This document shows positions 26,341-35,229 of a DNA stretch of 64,000 nt, one piece after another. The stretch comes from UBA10349 sp003485905 (GTDB lineage Bacteria > Pseudomonadota > Gammaproteobacteria > Arenicellales > Arenicellaceae): contig CALSLL010000006.1 of the NCBI GenBank assembly GCA_943787185.1, positions 1 to 64,000 on the forward strand, given 5' to 3'. How positions within the stretch are numbered: the stretch's first letter is position 1; the number at the start of each line of letters is the position of its first letter. The translations under genes were made by a program, and so were the position numbers. The notes beneath the pieces were generated by a model. It ran no database searches. It had not been told where the DNA came from and saw nothing but the letters and a program-made list of their open reading frames with translations.

Positions 26341-27297
26341 TCAACGCCATGCAATCTGAGAATTAACGCGCCCCGAAGAACTCTTGAGGCCCCACAAATA
26401 GTCATACATACGCTGGCGCATGTCTTCATCTGGTAATTTGCCATACCCAGAACGCATATTATCGACCACATGGTGTGGCTTACTGGTTTCTGAAAGTACG
26501 CAGGTTACTGCAGGGTGAGACAGGATGAACTTTAATGCAAACTGCGCCCAAGACTCACAATCAAACTCCGCCACCCATTCCGGTAACTCTCGCCCACCGA
26601 CAACACCAAAGTAGCGTCCATTGCTGAAGGGCCGGATTGTTACAATTGCCACCCCATTATCCATCGCGGCTGGGAGTATGCGGTCCGCTGCTTGCGGCTC
26701 CTGTATCGAGTAGTTAACCTGGAGCATATCTACCTCACCGGTCTCCATTAACTTGACCAGTGCATCATCCGCCACGCGCTCAGTCTGAGTGACGCCAATG
26801 TACCGAGCCCTCCCGGACTCTTTCCACTCCTTTAGGGTAGGCCAATGAGAGCTTAAATCCATCATATTGTGGATCATCAATAAGTCTAGCGGTGTTTTTC
26901 CGAGTGCTGCTTGTAATCGCTGTAGATGACGATCACCTGCCTCTCTACCTCGCACGGTAATCTTCGCTGATAGAAATGACTCTTCCAAAAGGCCCATCCC
27001 ACTTAAAGTTTGACCGAGCACGGGATCGGTATCGCGAAGGAAAGATGGCGTATCAATCATTCTACCGCCCATGTCGAATATGGCACGAATCACCGAAGCA
27101 GTTGCATCTTCACCACCTTCGGGGAATGACATAAAAATTGGCGATGAACCTAATCCGCAAACGGGAATTTCTTCCCCACTTGAGGGGATTTTACGCCATT
27201 GCATCGCTTCCTGTGAAAAGGAAAGCGAAGGATAAGTCGAAGCAAGGGCTACGCTGGCCCCTGCCGAGAGAAACTGCCTACGATCAATGAATTTCAT
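26341..27297 (-). CDS. Tat-exported aldo/keto reductase-like protein
   Basis: Start at ATG 27297, four codons inside the longest frame, placing the twin-arginine motif DRRQFLSAG at residues 5-13 with a signal ending FSQE. The barrel follows AKR order: IDT near the first catalytic Asp, FLSAKITVRG with the Lys, and LLMIHNM with the His. However, the segment that normally carries the catalytic Tyr (usually DTA..YG) reads DTPSFLRDTD, with no Tyr. Reductase activity is therefore doubtful. An exported AKR is unusual since NADPH is cytosolic. An esterase gene lies immediately upstream on the same strand. Confidence 0.83.
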   Translation of the reverse strand: MKFIDRRQFLSAGASVALASTYPSLSFSQEAMQWRKIPSSGEEIPVCGLGSSPIFMSFPEGGEDATASVIRAIFDMGGRMIDTPSFLRDTDPVLGQTLSGMGLLEESFLSAKITVRGREAGDRHLQRLQAALGKTPLDLLMIHNMMDLSSHWPTLKEWKESGRARYIGVTQTERVADDALVKLMETGEVDMLQVNYSIQEPQAADRILPAAMDNGVAIVTIRPFSNGRYFGVVGGRELPEWVAEFDCESWAQFALKFILSHPAVTCVLSETSKPHHVVDNMRSGYGKLPDEDMRQRMYDYLWGLKSSSGRVNSQIAWR

Positions 27298-27349
27298 AAA
27301 AGGCGTCAACGTTTAACTCGATAGCTAATCGGATTAACAAAAACTGCGA

Positions 27350-28486
27350 CTACTTCACATTCTCATGCAACCAGCCACTAATATACTCCGCTATACCCTT
27401 ACTGTTGAGCTCCAACATCATCTGATGGCCATTGCCAGGGAGCCCGACTTCTTCTAGACGTACGTACTCTGTCGACACACCGGCTTGGTTTAACCAATTT
27501 GCAAGACAGTGATCATAAATTCGGTGATAACCGCCTTCACCATTAAGGAACAGCACCGGAATGTCCTGTAGGTTTGGCAGAGTTCTAGCCGGTTCAATTT
27601 GACGATAGCAAGCGATCAGGTTCTCACCCTCTGCTTCAGGCTGCAGTTCGACTTGCAGTTCAGATGCCTCACTTATAGGCGGATCATAAGTTATCGGTAC
27701 ATTACCTACGCCCCAGGATAGACCACCAGATTCTCGGTAGGCGACTTTGGCTGGGTCCACGCTTCGAATTGGAGGAGACGAAGGCTCAACAGTAACGATG
27801 GCTTTAATATTATCCGGCCGTTCATCTGCAATGCTCCAGCCGAATCGACCGCCTTGAGAATGGGTCAGCAGGATGACTGGCCCGTCTATTAAATCGAGCA
27901 ACGCTTTATTCGCTTCGATGGTAAGTTCGGCCTGCCGAGCACCAATGTACTGCACCTGAGTACGGGTAAACGTATCCATAATGGGATCGCCCATTTTTCC
28001 GGTGCCGGGCCACTGCGTGAAGTTTTTGGCTTGCGGAAAATCTTCATCTGCCGGGGCAGTAAAGATTTTTTCAAGTGTTGGTCCTGTACGGATGCTTAAA
28101 TCACCATCAACCGCAGGAACATATGGCGAGCGACCTCGAGCAGGATAGTCTTGCAGGTACACTACGAAACCCATATCAATAAAATTATATGCCCACCCAG
28201 GACGACCGTCTGGAGTCCATAGCCAATCAAAGCCGGTCTGCCCAGTACCATGCAATAAAACGATAGGGTAAGGATATTTAATCTCTTTGGGCACCATGAC
28301 CTCGACGTACATCGCCCCACCCATAGTTTCTTCTCCGGGTTCGCCGACATAACTGCCGCCAATATAAAATGCACCTTGTCGGGCAATATTGTCATTCGAA
28401 ACAGTCGGTATGGTCGATGGTGGTTGTTGTGCGCTTACTGAAAATGCGGTCAACAAACTAAAAAAAACAATAGGTACTATTCTCAC
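27350..28486 (-). CDS. Exported alpha/beta-hydrolase (esterase)
   Basis: 378 residues with a signal peptide (about 1-19, VSAQ). The alpha/beta-hydrolase landmarks are LLHGTGQTGFDW (oxyanion HG), the nucleophile elbow THSQGG, and a C-terminal GNGHQMMLE that supplies the His. The fold resembles large secreted esterases of Proteobacteria. The natural ester is unknown. It is 41 bases upstream of the Tat-exported AKR-like gene and probably shares an operon with it. Confidence 0.87.
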   Translation of the reverse strand: MRIVPIVFFSLLTAFSVSAQQPPSTIPTVSNDNIARQGAFYIGGSYVGEPGEETMGGAMYVEVMVPKEIKYPYPIVLLHGTGQTGFDWLWTPDGRPGWAYNFIDMGFVVYLQDYPARGRSPYVPAVDGDLSIRTGPTLEKIFTAPADEDFPQAKNFTQWPGTGKMGDPIMDTFTRTQVQYIGARQAELTIEANKALLDLIDGPVILLTHSQGGRFGWSIADERPDNIKAIVTVEPSSPPIRSVDPAKVAYRESGGLSWGVGNVPITYDPPISEASELQVELQPEAEGENLIACYRQIEPARTLPNLQDIPVLFLNGEGGYHRIYDHCLANWLNQAGVSTEYVRLEEVGLPGNGHQMMLELNSKGIAEYISGWLHENVK

Positions 28487-28582
28487 GATATTTCTTCCTC
28501 AATGTTGGTGGGCATTTACGCCACAATGTTCAGATCTACGGACTGGGTAAATCGAATTATTATCTATATAGACCGATTAATT

Positions 28583-29413
28583 TTATGCGTCGACATCCGC
28601 GCCATGCGCATGTGCTGTAACTTTGCGGGAAGGCTCGCCGCCATCGATATTCTTGCCCGTGGGTGACCAGGTGCAAACCGTTTCAGGGTTCACCCATATA
28701 GTTTGACACTCTGCTGGCACAAAGTACTCGACGAATACAAGATCCTCGTCGCCATCATTAACAAAATTATGCATCTCATACTCGTAGTTGTATAAGGTGT
28801 CACCTGCACGCATGGGCTGAGACTCGTCACCTAACAGCGCGGTACCACTACCACTAATAATATACTGAAAATGCTCTGCACCAACGTGATGATGCGTCGA
28901 CGCAGTCGCGCCTGGAGCATAGATAATCATTTCTCCCTTAACCGCCTTGGTCCCAAACAGAGTTGGCGTAACAAGATAAATTCGTGTGCGAGCATCATGC
29001 TCAGAATCAAGCGTTGGCTCCGCTCGCCAATCCACGCATCGGAATTCCAATTTTGAGTCCGCAAATGCAGGGTCAAAACGACCCGCGTCTGGCACCCTGG
29101 CGTATAGCACTACTGCCCCGCTGGCTGATTCCAAAGTTCCTTCAAATTCAGGCGGCAAGAAAACCACATTTGCATCGCTTAACTGGTGGTGGCCTGCAGA
29201 CCCATCTAAGGTTGCTTCACCTTCGAGCAACTGAAACCAAGCTAAATCCGTCGAGGCGACTTGAATTTTAGTACTTGCGCCAGCGCTTACATTCCAGCGG
29301 TCTAATACGACACAGTCATTATTCACACGCTCCGGTGTAATTAAAGCTTGGCGGGTAATGCCTTCGCCCATGGGTATGGCATCGACACTTTCAGAATTAA
29401 TAAGGACAGGCAT
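28583..29413 (-). CDS. Double-cupin protein
   Basis: 276 residues with no signal peptide. There are two cupin barrels: about 45-110, degenerate in metal ligands (FQLLEGEATLDG), and about 165-245, with THHHVGAEHFQYIISGSG giving the His/His/Glu metal set. This resembles bicupin dioxygenases or ureidoglycine aminohydrolase-like proteins, but no specific enzyme can be named. It ends a minus-strand block, and its promoter region faces the operator-like palindrome and the CMD gene. Confidence 0.78.
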   Translation of the reverse strand: MPVLINSESVDAIPMGEGITRQALITPERVNNDCVVLDRWNVSAGASTKIQVASTDLAWFQLLEGEATLDGSAGHHQLSDANVVFLPPEFEGTLESASGAVVLYARVPDAGRFDPAFADSKLEFRCVDWRAEPTLDSEHDARTRIYLVTPTLFGTKAVKGEMIIYAPGATASTHHHVGAEHFQYIISGSGTALLGDESQPMRAGDTLYNYEYEMHNFVNDGDEDLVFVEYFVPAECQTIWVNPETVCTWSPTGKNIDGGEPSRKVTAHAHGADVDA

Positions 29414-29538
29414 TTATCGATTACTCAAAGATCTTATGGGCCGGACATATTAGCAATATGTGCATTTTTATGACAGATAGATTTTGCTACAATATTCCGT
29501 CTCAACCCTGCAAGGCCCCTCATTTAAGATGACACGTC

Positions 29539-29556
29539 TCAACATTTAAATGTTGA
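29539..29556. promoter_or_regulatory. 18-bp perfect palindrome, candidate operator
   Basis: TCAACATTTAAATGTTGA is a perfect inverted repeat lying 86 bases before the first gene of the 29.6-38.8 kb plus-strand cluster and 126 bases before the divergent bicupin start. Its size and position fit a dimeric repressor site. A TACAAT-like -10 element lies near 29486. No regulator gene in the cluster was recognised. Confidence 0.45.
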
Positions 29557-29641
29557 AGCTGCGCTGTACAAGCCTAGGCATTACAATTAAAACGGCCTGA
29601 AACTATTTAGTATTAAACCCCTTAATCAGGAAACTATATTT

Positions 29642-30238
29642 ATGAAAACCCCTAGAATAAAAGGTCGTGATACTAAGACGGCTACAGGAAGAGTTGGTGA
29701 AATTTTCGCGGAGTCAACCCGACAATTTGGCACCGTTAGTAATTTCTCTATGATTATGGCTCTAGCTCCAGGCGCACTAGAAGCGTGGATGACTGCCAAT
29801 AAAGGTATCCGCATGCGCTACTTAGAGGAAGACCCTGAATTTCTCAAGGTCGAGCAAGCAGTAATTATCCGCACGTCGAGCCAGAACGAATCGGAATATT
29901 GCCTTATCCACAATATCGATCTAGGTGCAGAAGCTGGGCTTACCGCTGAACAAATAAAAATGATTCAAGCGAGCGATTACCATACCGCTGAGTGTCTGGA
30001 TGAGCGAACAAAGGCGGCAATTGAGTGGGTTGATGCCGTTACCGATATGACTGCGAGTGACAAGAATGAGGTGTTTGAACGTATTTCGGGCCACTTCAGC
30101 GACCAGCAAGTCGTTGAGCTTACTGTGTTGTGTTGTATGTGGAATTTCTCAAATCGTTTTACCGACGCATTCCACATTCCGCCAGAGCCTGAAGGGCAGA
30201 GACTTCGATTTCGACCGCTTCCGCCTACCGAGGCGTGA
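29642..30238 (+). CDS. Carboxymuconolactone decarboxylase/AhpD-family protein
   Basis: 198 residues, all-helical CMD fold. The active-site region reads SEYCLIHN, keeping one Cys and the His but lacking the second Cys of AhpD's CxxC. That is usual for peroxidase-related CMD proteins of unknown redox partner. ALAPGALEAWM and AIEWVDAVT are family segments. It is the first gene of a plus-strand run that includes OsmC and the candidate selenoprotein methyltransferase. An AGGA sequence upstream of ATG 29642 serves as ribosome site. Confidence 0.87.
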   Translation: MKTPRIKGRDTKTATGRVGEIFAESTRQFGTVSNFSMIMALAPGALEAWMTANKGIRMRYLEEDPEFLKVEQAVIIRTSSQNESEYCLIHNIDLGAEAGLTAEQIKMIQASDYHTAECLDERTKAAIEWVDAVTDMTASDKNEVFERISGHFSDQQVVELTVLCCMWNFSNRFTDAFHIPPEPEGQRLRFRPLPPTEA

Positions 30239-30309
30239 TACTACAAGCCGCTGTAATGCTAATCGAGGCGATTAAATCTACACCTTAAGAATTAGGAGTA
30301 TTAGTAGTA

Positions 30310-30885
30310 ATGACTGAAACAAAAGTTGAATCTGTTGAATCTATAAGTGTATGTTTTCCAGAGCTTAAAAAAATCACGCTAGCCCGAGAGGCCCGATATA
30401 TAGAGGATCCTGATGCTGCAGCGCCAAAAGGACCACAATCCACCGTTGAAGTAGCAGTCAAATCCGTTGGCGACCTGAATGAGCTCGCCTCTAGCCTAAA
30501 GTCGGGCCGCAGTTGGGTGATTAGTGAACCGTCACATGTGGGAGGTTTAGCCGATGCACCGACACCGCTGGAATACTTATTAAGTGGTGCTTTAGGTTGC
30601 TTCGCTGCTGTCTTTGCTTTCTACGCCGCCAAGTGGGATATCAAGTACGACACCTTTGAAGCCACGGCGGTAGCCGAAATGGACGTAAGGGGACACATGA
30701 TGGAAGACGCACCACCCTCGGGTTTCCGACAGGTGACTATAAACGTAGATATTGGCGTTTCAGACGAACCGAATCAAGAGGCATTGGATCGAGTTCTGCA
30801 GGCCACAATGAAAGGCTGTCCAGGTATATCAACGCTAAGAGAGCCTGCAAACCTTGCAGCGAATATGAACGTACGTTCAATCTAA
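30310..30885 (+). CDS. OsmC-family thiol peroxidase
   Basis: 191 residues. The OsmC/Ohr fold is recognised by PTPLEYLLSGALGCFAA (first catalytic Cys) and GCPGISTL (second Cys). These two cysteines reduce organic hydroperoxides. An N-terminal extension of about 50 residues precedes the fold. It is cytosolic, since no signal is present. An AGGAG ribosome site lies just before the ATG. It sits between the AhpD-like gene and a DMT transporter, suggesting that the cluster deals with peroxides or reactive thiol/metalloid chemistry. Confidence 0.87.
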   Translation: MTETKVESVESISVCFPELKKITLAREARYIEDPDAAAPKGPQSTVEVAVKSVGDLNELASSLKSGRSWVISEPSHVGGLADAPTPLEYLLSGALGCFAAVFAFYAAKWDIKYDTFEATAVAEMDVRGHMMEDAPPSGFRQVTINVDIGVSDEPNQEALDRVLQATMKGCPGISTLREPANLAANMNVRSI

Positions 30886-30947
30886 GCACCAACAACAATC
30901 TGTGGATCCGCAATCTGTAGATACTCATACCCGGGAGTTAATCAGGT

Positions 30948-31862
30948 ATGCGTGATCAAAGTAGTTCAGCTATAGGGGCTGCTCCGTCAGCTGCGCGAAC
31001 CGCAATCCTGACAATAGCGGCGATGTTTGCTTTTGCAGCAAATTCGTTGCTTTGTCGGCTTGCGCTTGGTGACGGGCTCATCGACGCGGCAAGTTTCACC
31101 ACGGTCCGATTGCTGTCCGGTGCATTAGTACTATTGCTGATTACATTGCCGCGCTGGCGCTCCCACGGTCGTCCCGTATTTGATTGGCGGTTTTCTGCAG
31201 CTTTATTCACTTACATGGCATTCTTTTCCTTCGCGTACCTTTCACTGAGCGCTGGGACTGGCGCTTTGTTGCTGTTTGGTGCCGTTCAGCTGACTATGTT
31301 TAGCGCAGCAATGCTCAGTGGCGAGCGTCTTTCGTTGCCGTCATGGGGCGGACTAGCCCTAACTGTTTTTGGACTAATTTATCTGCTTTCACCCGGAGTG
31401 GCGGCGCCCGACCCGACCGGTGCTATCCTAATGCTGGTCTCAGGTATTGCTTGGGGATCATATTCGTTGCTGGGTAGAAAAGTTACTGACCCATTGCAGG
31501 CAACGGCAAACAGCTTCGTCTTTGCAATTCCAGTAGCGCTGCTCGTCAGCGCGGTATTCATTGGCGAGTTCCATAGTACTCGAAATGGTCTTATCTTGGC
31601 CGTTGCCTCAGGGGCTATCGCTTCCGGTTTAGGATATGTTATCTGGTATGCGGCACTTAGGGGCCTCGCTGCTACGCATGCAGCTACTGTTCAATTATCA
31701 GTTCCGGTCGTTGCAGCCCTTGGTGGGATTGTATTTCTTTCAGAGCAGATTACACTGCGTCTGATATTTGCTTCCGTCGCCATCCTCGGTGGAATTATGA
31801 TTGTACTAACCCAGCGAGCATCGGGCGTTCGCAAACTTGGGGTTACTCAAGATAAAAATTAG
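30948..31862 (+). CDS. DMT-superfamily (EamA) transporter
   Basis: 304 residues with ten hydrophobic segments in two EamA repeats (first about 14-145, second about 155-290). The repeat ends GERLSLPSWGGLALTVFG and SEQITLRLIFASVAILGG are characteristic. Members export metabolites or amino acids across the inner membrane. It has a cytosolic N-terminus without signal. It is 62 bases after osmC and 42 before the GPH symporter, likely in one operon. Confidence 0.88.
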   Translation: MRDQSSSAIGAAPSAARTAILTIAAMFAFAANSLLCRLALGDGLIDAASFTTVRLLSGALVLLLITLPRWRSHGRPVFDWRFSAALFTYMAFFSFAYLSLSAGTGALLLFGAVQLTMFSAAMLSGERLSLPSWGGLALTVFGLIYLLSPGVAAPDPTGAILMLVSGIAWGSYSLLGRKVTDPLQATANSFVFAIPVALLVSAVFIGEFHSTRNGLILAVASGAIASGLGYVIWYAALRGLAATHAATVQLSVPVVAALGGIVFLSEQITLRLIFASVAILGGIMIVLTQRASGVRKLGVTQDKN

Positions 31863-31904
31863 TCTGCCCTCTACACCTTTTCTGACTTTATAGGACTGAA
31901 TAAG

Positions 31905-33263
31905 ATGAGCGATATACGATTAAGCAAGCTTCAAATGTTTGGCTTCGCGCAACCAGCGCTTGGATTGAACATGTTGCTAACGGCGGTATTCGTGTTTTTA
32001 CCCGCATTGTATGCCGAGCATCGGGGCTTGGGGGCTGCAACCGTAGGCGCAGTATTCTTTGCAGCCAAGTTCATCGACATGATCGCCGCACCTATGTGGG
32101 GACTGTTCATGGATAGTTACGAAACGCGTTGGGGACGTCGTCGACCTTGGTTAGCTCTATCTGCGCCGATTCTGGTTATAGCCATGTATCTGGCATTTAA
32201 CCCCCCTGAATCTGTCTCAAAAACCTATCTTTTCCTTACCTTGGGTTTGATGTATATCGGATGGGATGCTTTCACCATCAGCCATACTTCCTGGGCGCTT
32301 GAACTATCACGCGACTATGATCGCCGCTCGCGAATTACCGGTGTGCTACAAATACTTGGAATCGCCGGCGGACTATTAGTCGGACTGGTACCAACCATCC
32401 TTGAGTATTTCGGATCACCAGATTATGAAGCCAAAGTTTCCGGGCTTGGCTGGTTCATGATGATCGTGCTTCCTCTAACCGTTATTATATGCTTGTTTAG
32501 CGCTCCCGAGCGAAAGACAGCGAACCGTCCACATCTGGGCTTTAAGAAAGGTGTTGCTTTACTGCTTGGCAACCCGGCGCTTGCACGACTTCTTTGCGCA
32601 AACGCGTTGCTGGGTTTCTCAACTTTTATTGTTCAAGGCTTATTCTTCTTTTTTGTTGCCTACACCTTGAACCTCGAAGACAAAGCTGGCTTTATCCTTT
32701 TGTTTCTTGTGATTGGTGGTGCCGTAGGTTTACCGGCCTGGGTCAAAGCTTCAGAGAAATGGAGTAAACACGGTGCACTGCAAATTGCTATGGTGACTGG
32801 TGCCATCACTCCGTTATTGTTAATTATTCTTCCGCCCAACCAGGTAGCGTTAACAGCTGGGATGTTCGTGCTTGTCGGGCTAAACTCATCTGCCAACGAA
32901 TTTTTACCTAGAGCTATGATGGCTGACGTATGCGATAAAGATAACGTCGAGAGCGGCTCTGAAAGGACTGGACTCTATTACTCCTTGTTACAGCTCTCGA
33001 GTAAGTTCGCTTCTGGTTTCGCGATATTTATCGGATTTTCTTTTCTTACCGTATTTGGTTTCGACCCCGAAATGGGCGCCGACAACCCGATTGAAGCGTT
33101 ACAACGATTACGTTACTTTATTGTCGGAGTTCCCATTTTGGCCTATGCAATTGTATTTGCCTTGTTGTTGCGCTACCCAATTAGCCGTGAAAGCCAGCGC
33201 GAAATGCGTACCGTTATTGACGAACGCGAATCCAAAGCACTGGCCAGTGCTGACGTAAAATAA
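31905..33263 (+). CDS. GPH-type MFS cation symporter
   Basis: 452 residues with 12 membrane segments. The family signature is clear in the first loops: FIDMIAAPMWG and the basic TRWGRRRPWL segment, as in melibiose- or glucuronide:cation symporters. ANEFLPRAMMADVCDKD in the second half is also characteristic. It probably imports a sugar, glycoside or another small organic molecule with Na+ or H+. The cluster context (TonB receptor, SnoaL-like proteins) suggests uptake of an unusual organic substrate, not necessarily a sugar. Confidence 0.87.
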   Translation: MSDIRLSKLQMFGFAQPALGLNMLLTAVFVFLPALYAEHRGLGAATVGAVFFAAKFIDMIAAPMWGLFMDSYETRWGRRRPWLALSAPILVIAMYLAFNPPESVSKTYLFLTLGLMYIGWDAFTISHTSWALELSRDYDRRSRITGVLQILGIAGGLLVGLVPTILEYFGSPDYEAKVSGLGWFMMIVLPLTVIICLFSAPERKTANRPHLGFKKGVALLLGNPALARLLCANALLGFSTFIVQGLFFFFVAYTLNLEDKAGFILLFLVIGGAVGLPAWVKASEKWSKHGALQIAMVTGAITPLLLIILPPNQVALTAGMFVLVGLNSSANEFLPRAMMADVCDKDNVESGSERTGLYYSLLQLSSKFASGFAIFIGFSFLTVFGFDPEMGADNPIEALQRLRYFIVGVPILAYAIVFALLLRYPISRESQREMRTVIDERESKALASADVK

Positions 33264-33278
33264 ACCGAGGACGCTGTG

Positions 33279-33809
33279 ATGAATTCAATATTTCGAAGAT
33301 CGATTGCAAGCATTACCTATTTATTCGTTATCTTTATTTCGACAAGCTCGACTCTACAAGCAGCGGATGAATTGACCCAAGACGAGCTAGTCGCGATGAT
33401 TATCGGGTGTGAACGGCTTGAACACGATTATGCTATATATCGGGACCGAGGCGATGCTGAAGCGTTCGCAAACATCTTTACCGAAGATGGGGAATGGGCA
33501 AGATCCAATGGTCGTATTATTAAAGGCCGCGAGGTAATTAGCGAATACGTTAACTCTTTGGACCGTAGCGAGCCTGAAGCGCATATGCAGCTAACGGGTA
33601 CCGTGCAAATTAAGCCGGTGGATGCCACTACCGCGAACGGCATCAGCTATGCAATTGTGCTTGAAGCACCAATTACAGAAGCTGGTCTACCTGCGACCAA
33701 CAATGCCTTTCAAGTGGGCTCGGAATCGCGCTCTGTCTATAAGTTAACCGACGATGGTTGGAAAATTGCCAAGCGTGAGTACACCACTCTGTTTGTTGAC
33801 CCGGAGTAG
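33279..33809 (+). CDS. Exported SnoaL-like (NTF2-fold) protein, copy 1
   Basis: 176 residues from the ATG at 33279, eight bases after GAGG; a GTG one codon earlier is also possible. A signal peptide (about 1-28, LQAAD) is followed by a SnoaL/NTF2-like cone fold (ERLEHDYAIYRDRGDAEAFA, FTEDGEW, GREVISEYV). Relatives include ketosteroid isomerase-like enzymes and dehydratases. Here Tyr and Asp occupy the usual polar pocket positions, but no activity can be assigned. It is a tandem paralogue of the next gene, 11 bases downstream. Confidence 0.83.
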   Translation: MNSIFRRSIASITYLFVIFISTSSTLQAADELTQDELVAMIIGCERLEHDYAIYRDRGDAEAFANIFTEDGEWARSNGRIIKGREVISEYVNSLDRSEPEAHMQLTGTVQIKPVDATTANGISYAIVLEAPITEAGLPATNNAFQVGSESRSVYKLTDDGWKIAKREYTTLFVDPE

Positions 33810-33820
33810 GAGAGCTCCCG

Positions 33821-34336
33821 ATGAGAAATTCCAAATATTTGTTGCTAGGCACTAGCCTATTATTTGCATCCATTGCCGTATCAGCCGATTTAACGGTGAA
33901 GGATCGAAATACGATTGAAGTGCTATGTAAGCAATTGTTGGCAGACTACGCTATTTATCGAGACCATTTGGATGCTGACGGGTTTGCAAACACGTTTAGT
34001 GAAGATGGTACCTTGCTTATTGGATCAGAGACCTATCGAGGTCGGCAAGCTATTAGAAAAAATATAACCGACCGCCCACACCCGGGCTCCGCTCACATGG
34101 TCATGTTTACCACAACGCAAATCACTCCGATCTCTGCAACTGAAGCCACTGGTATAAGCTCTGCACTGATTTTGAACGGGAATCGACCAGTGGGTATCGG
34201 TGACAAGCCCATTCAAATGCGTGGTATTTCGGTAGCGAATGAATACCACACAAACTTTAAACTGACTGATGAGGGTTGGAAGATTTCACACCTAGAATTC
34301 AGTACCGTTTTCCGTGGGCCCGGTTATGTACAATAA
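33821..34336 (+). CDS. Exported SnoaL-like (NTF2-fold) protein, copy 2
   Basis: 171 residues: signal peptide (about 1-22, AVSAD), then the same LLADYAIYRDHLDADGFANTF and FSEDG pattern as the preceding gene, with GRQAIRKNI in the matching helix. Clearly a duplicated pair that has diverged. A ggag ribosome site precedes the ATG. It is likely periplasmic, acting on or binding the same substrate family as its partner. It is followed after 30 bases by the methyltransferase gene. Confidence 0.83.
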   Translation: MRNSKYLLLGTSLLFASIAVSADLTVKDRNTIEVLCKQLLADYAIYRDHLDADGFANTFSEDGTLLIGSETYRGRQAIRKNITDRPHPGSAHMVMFTTTQITPISATEATGISSALILNGNRPVGIGDKPIQMRGISVANEYHTNFKLTDEGWKISHLEFSTVFRGPGYVQ

Positions 34337-34366
34337 TCTTCTGCCAGTATTAAGGAGGAATCAATA

Positions 34367-35140
34367 TTGAGCAATAAAACATCAGTCGATCCTGTTGAGT
34401 TACGCGAACAGATAAAAGATACCTATCGTGAAGTCGCGATTGATCCACTCAAGGGGTACCACTTTCATACTGGAAGACCGCTGGCAAAAAAGCTTGGCTA
34501 TGATCAGGCTACCGTCGATGCCCTACCCGATTCAGCGGTAGAGTCTTTTGCCGGAGTATCGAACCCGTTTGTGATGCGGACGATTCAACCTGGTGAGAAA
34601 ATCGTTGACGCAGGAGCAGGCGCTGGATTTGATTCCTTTATCGCCGCCGGTCTGGTTGGCGAACAGGGCCAGGTTGTTGGCGTTGATATGACCGAGGAAA
34701 TGCTGAGTAAGTCGCGTGAAACCGCCGCCCAAATGGGTGCTGGCAACGTTTCTTTTGAACAAGGCCTTCTCGAAGATTTACCGATAGATGATGGCTGGGC
34801 TGACGTCATGATAAGCAACGGAGTATTTAATCTTTGTGCAGATAAACATGCGGTATTCGATGAAGCATTCCGGGTGCTTAGGCCGGGTGGTGTGTTGCAA
34901 TTTGCGGATATTGCCAATGGCAACTCGGTACCGGAGGAAGCCCGAAATAACGTCGATCTCTGGACCGCCTGAATTGCCGGTGGCCTGCCGTGTGCAGGCT
35001 GGAAAACACTACTGGCTGATGCCGGGTTTATCAATATAAGTGTTGGTGAAAAACACGATACTTTCGCAGGAGCTAGCGGGGAAAAGAATGCGCGAGCCTT
35101 TGCGGTTTACGGATACCCGTTTTATGCAGAAAAACCCTGA
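34367..35140 (+). CDS. ArsM/AS3MT-like SAM methyltransferase, candidate selenoprotein (in-frame UGA)
   Basis: Start TTG 34367, eight bases after a strong AAGGAGG. The SAM-binding motif I (IVDAGAGAGFDS) is at 79-90, VVGVDMTEEML follows, and SNGVFNLC lies near 144-151. At codon 202 (34970-34972) the frame has TGA. Without recoding the product ends DLWTA at 201 aa. Beyond it, 55 open codons read IAGGLPCAGWKTLLADAGF... to EKP and a TGA at 35138. Human AS3MT has LWGEC followed by LGGALYW...L at this place, with the Cys (Cys156) binding arsenic. The UGA therefore replaces the catalytic Cys, the classical sign of selenocysteine. A SECIS-like hairpin follows. The other two As-binding Cys are not evident, so the substrate may not be arsenic. 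A nonsense mutation is the alternative. Confidence 0.75.
34977..35002 (+). promoter_or_regulatory. Candidate bacterial SECIS hairpin
   Basis: Directly after the in-frame UGA the RNA can fold with stem GCCUGC (34983-34988) and GCAGGC (34994-34999). G-U and U-G pairs extend it, and one more C-G pair lies beyond a two-base bulge. The apical loop is CGUGU (34989-34993) with G as its second base. The loop begins 16 bases after the UGA. Bacterial SECIS elements have a small apical loop with a G in its first two positions, about 16-37 bases after UGA, so all conditions are met. Confidence 0.6.
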
Positions 35141-35229
35141 CGGAGCCGACCGGTAAGCTGCGCTGCGTGATAGCCCGCAAGAATATTCCCTGCTGCTGCA
35201 GTTTTCGGCAGTATTCTGAGAAAAGTGAA

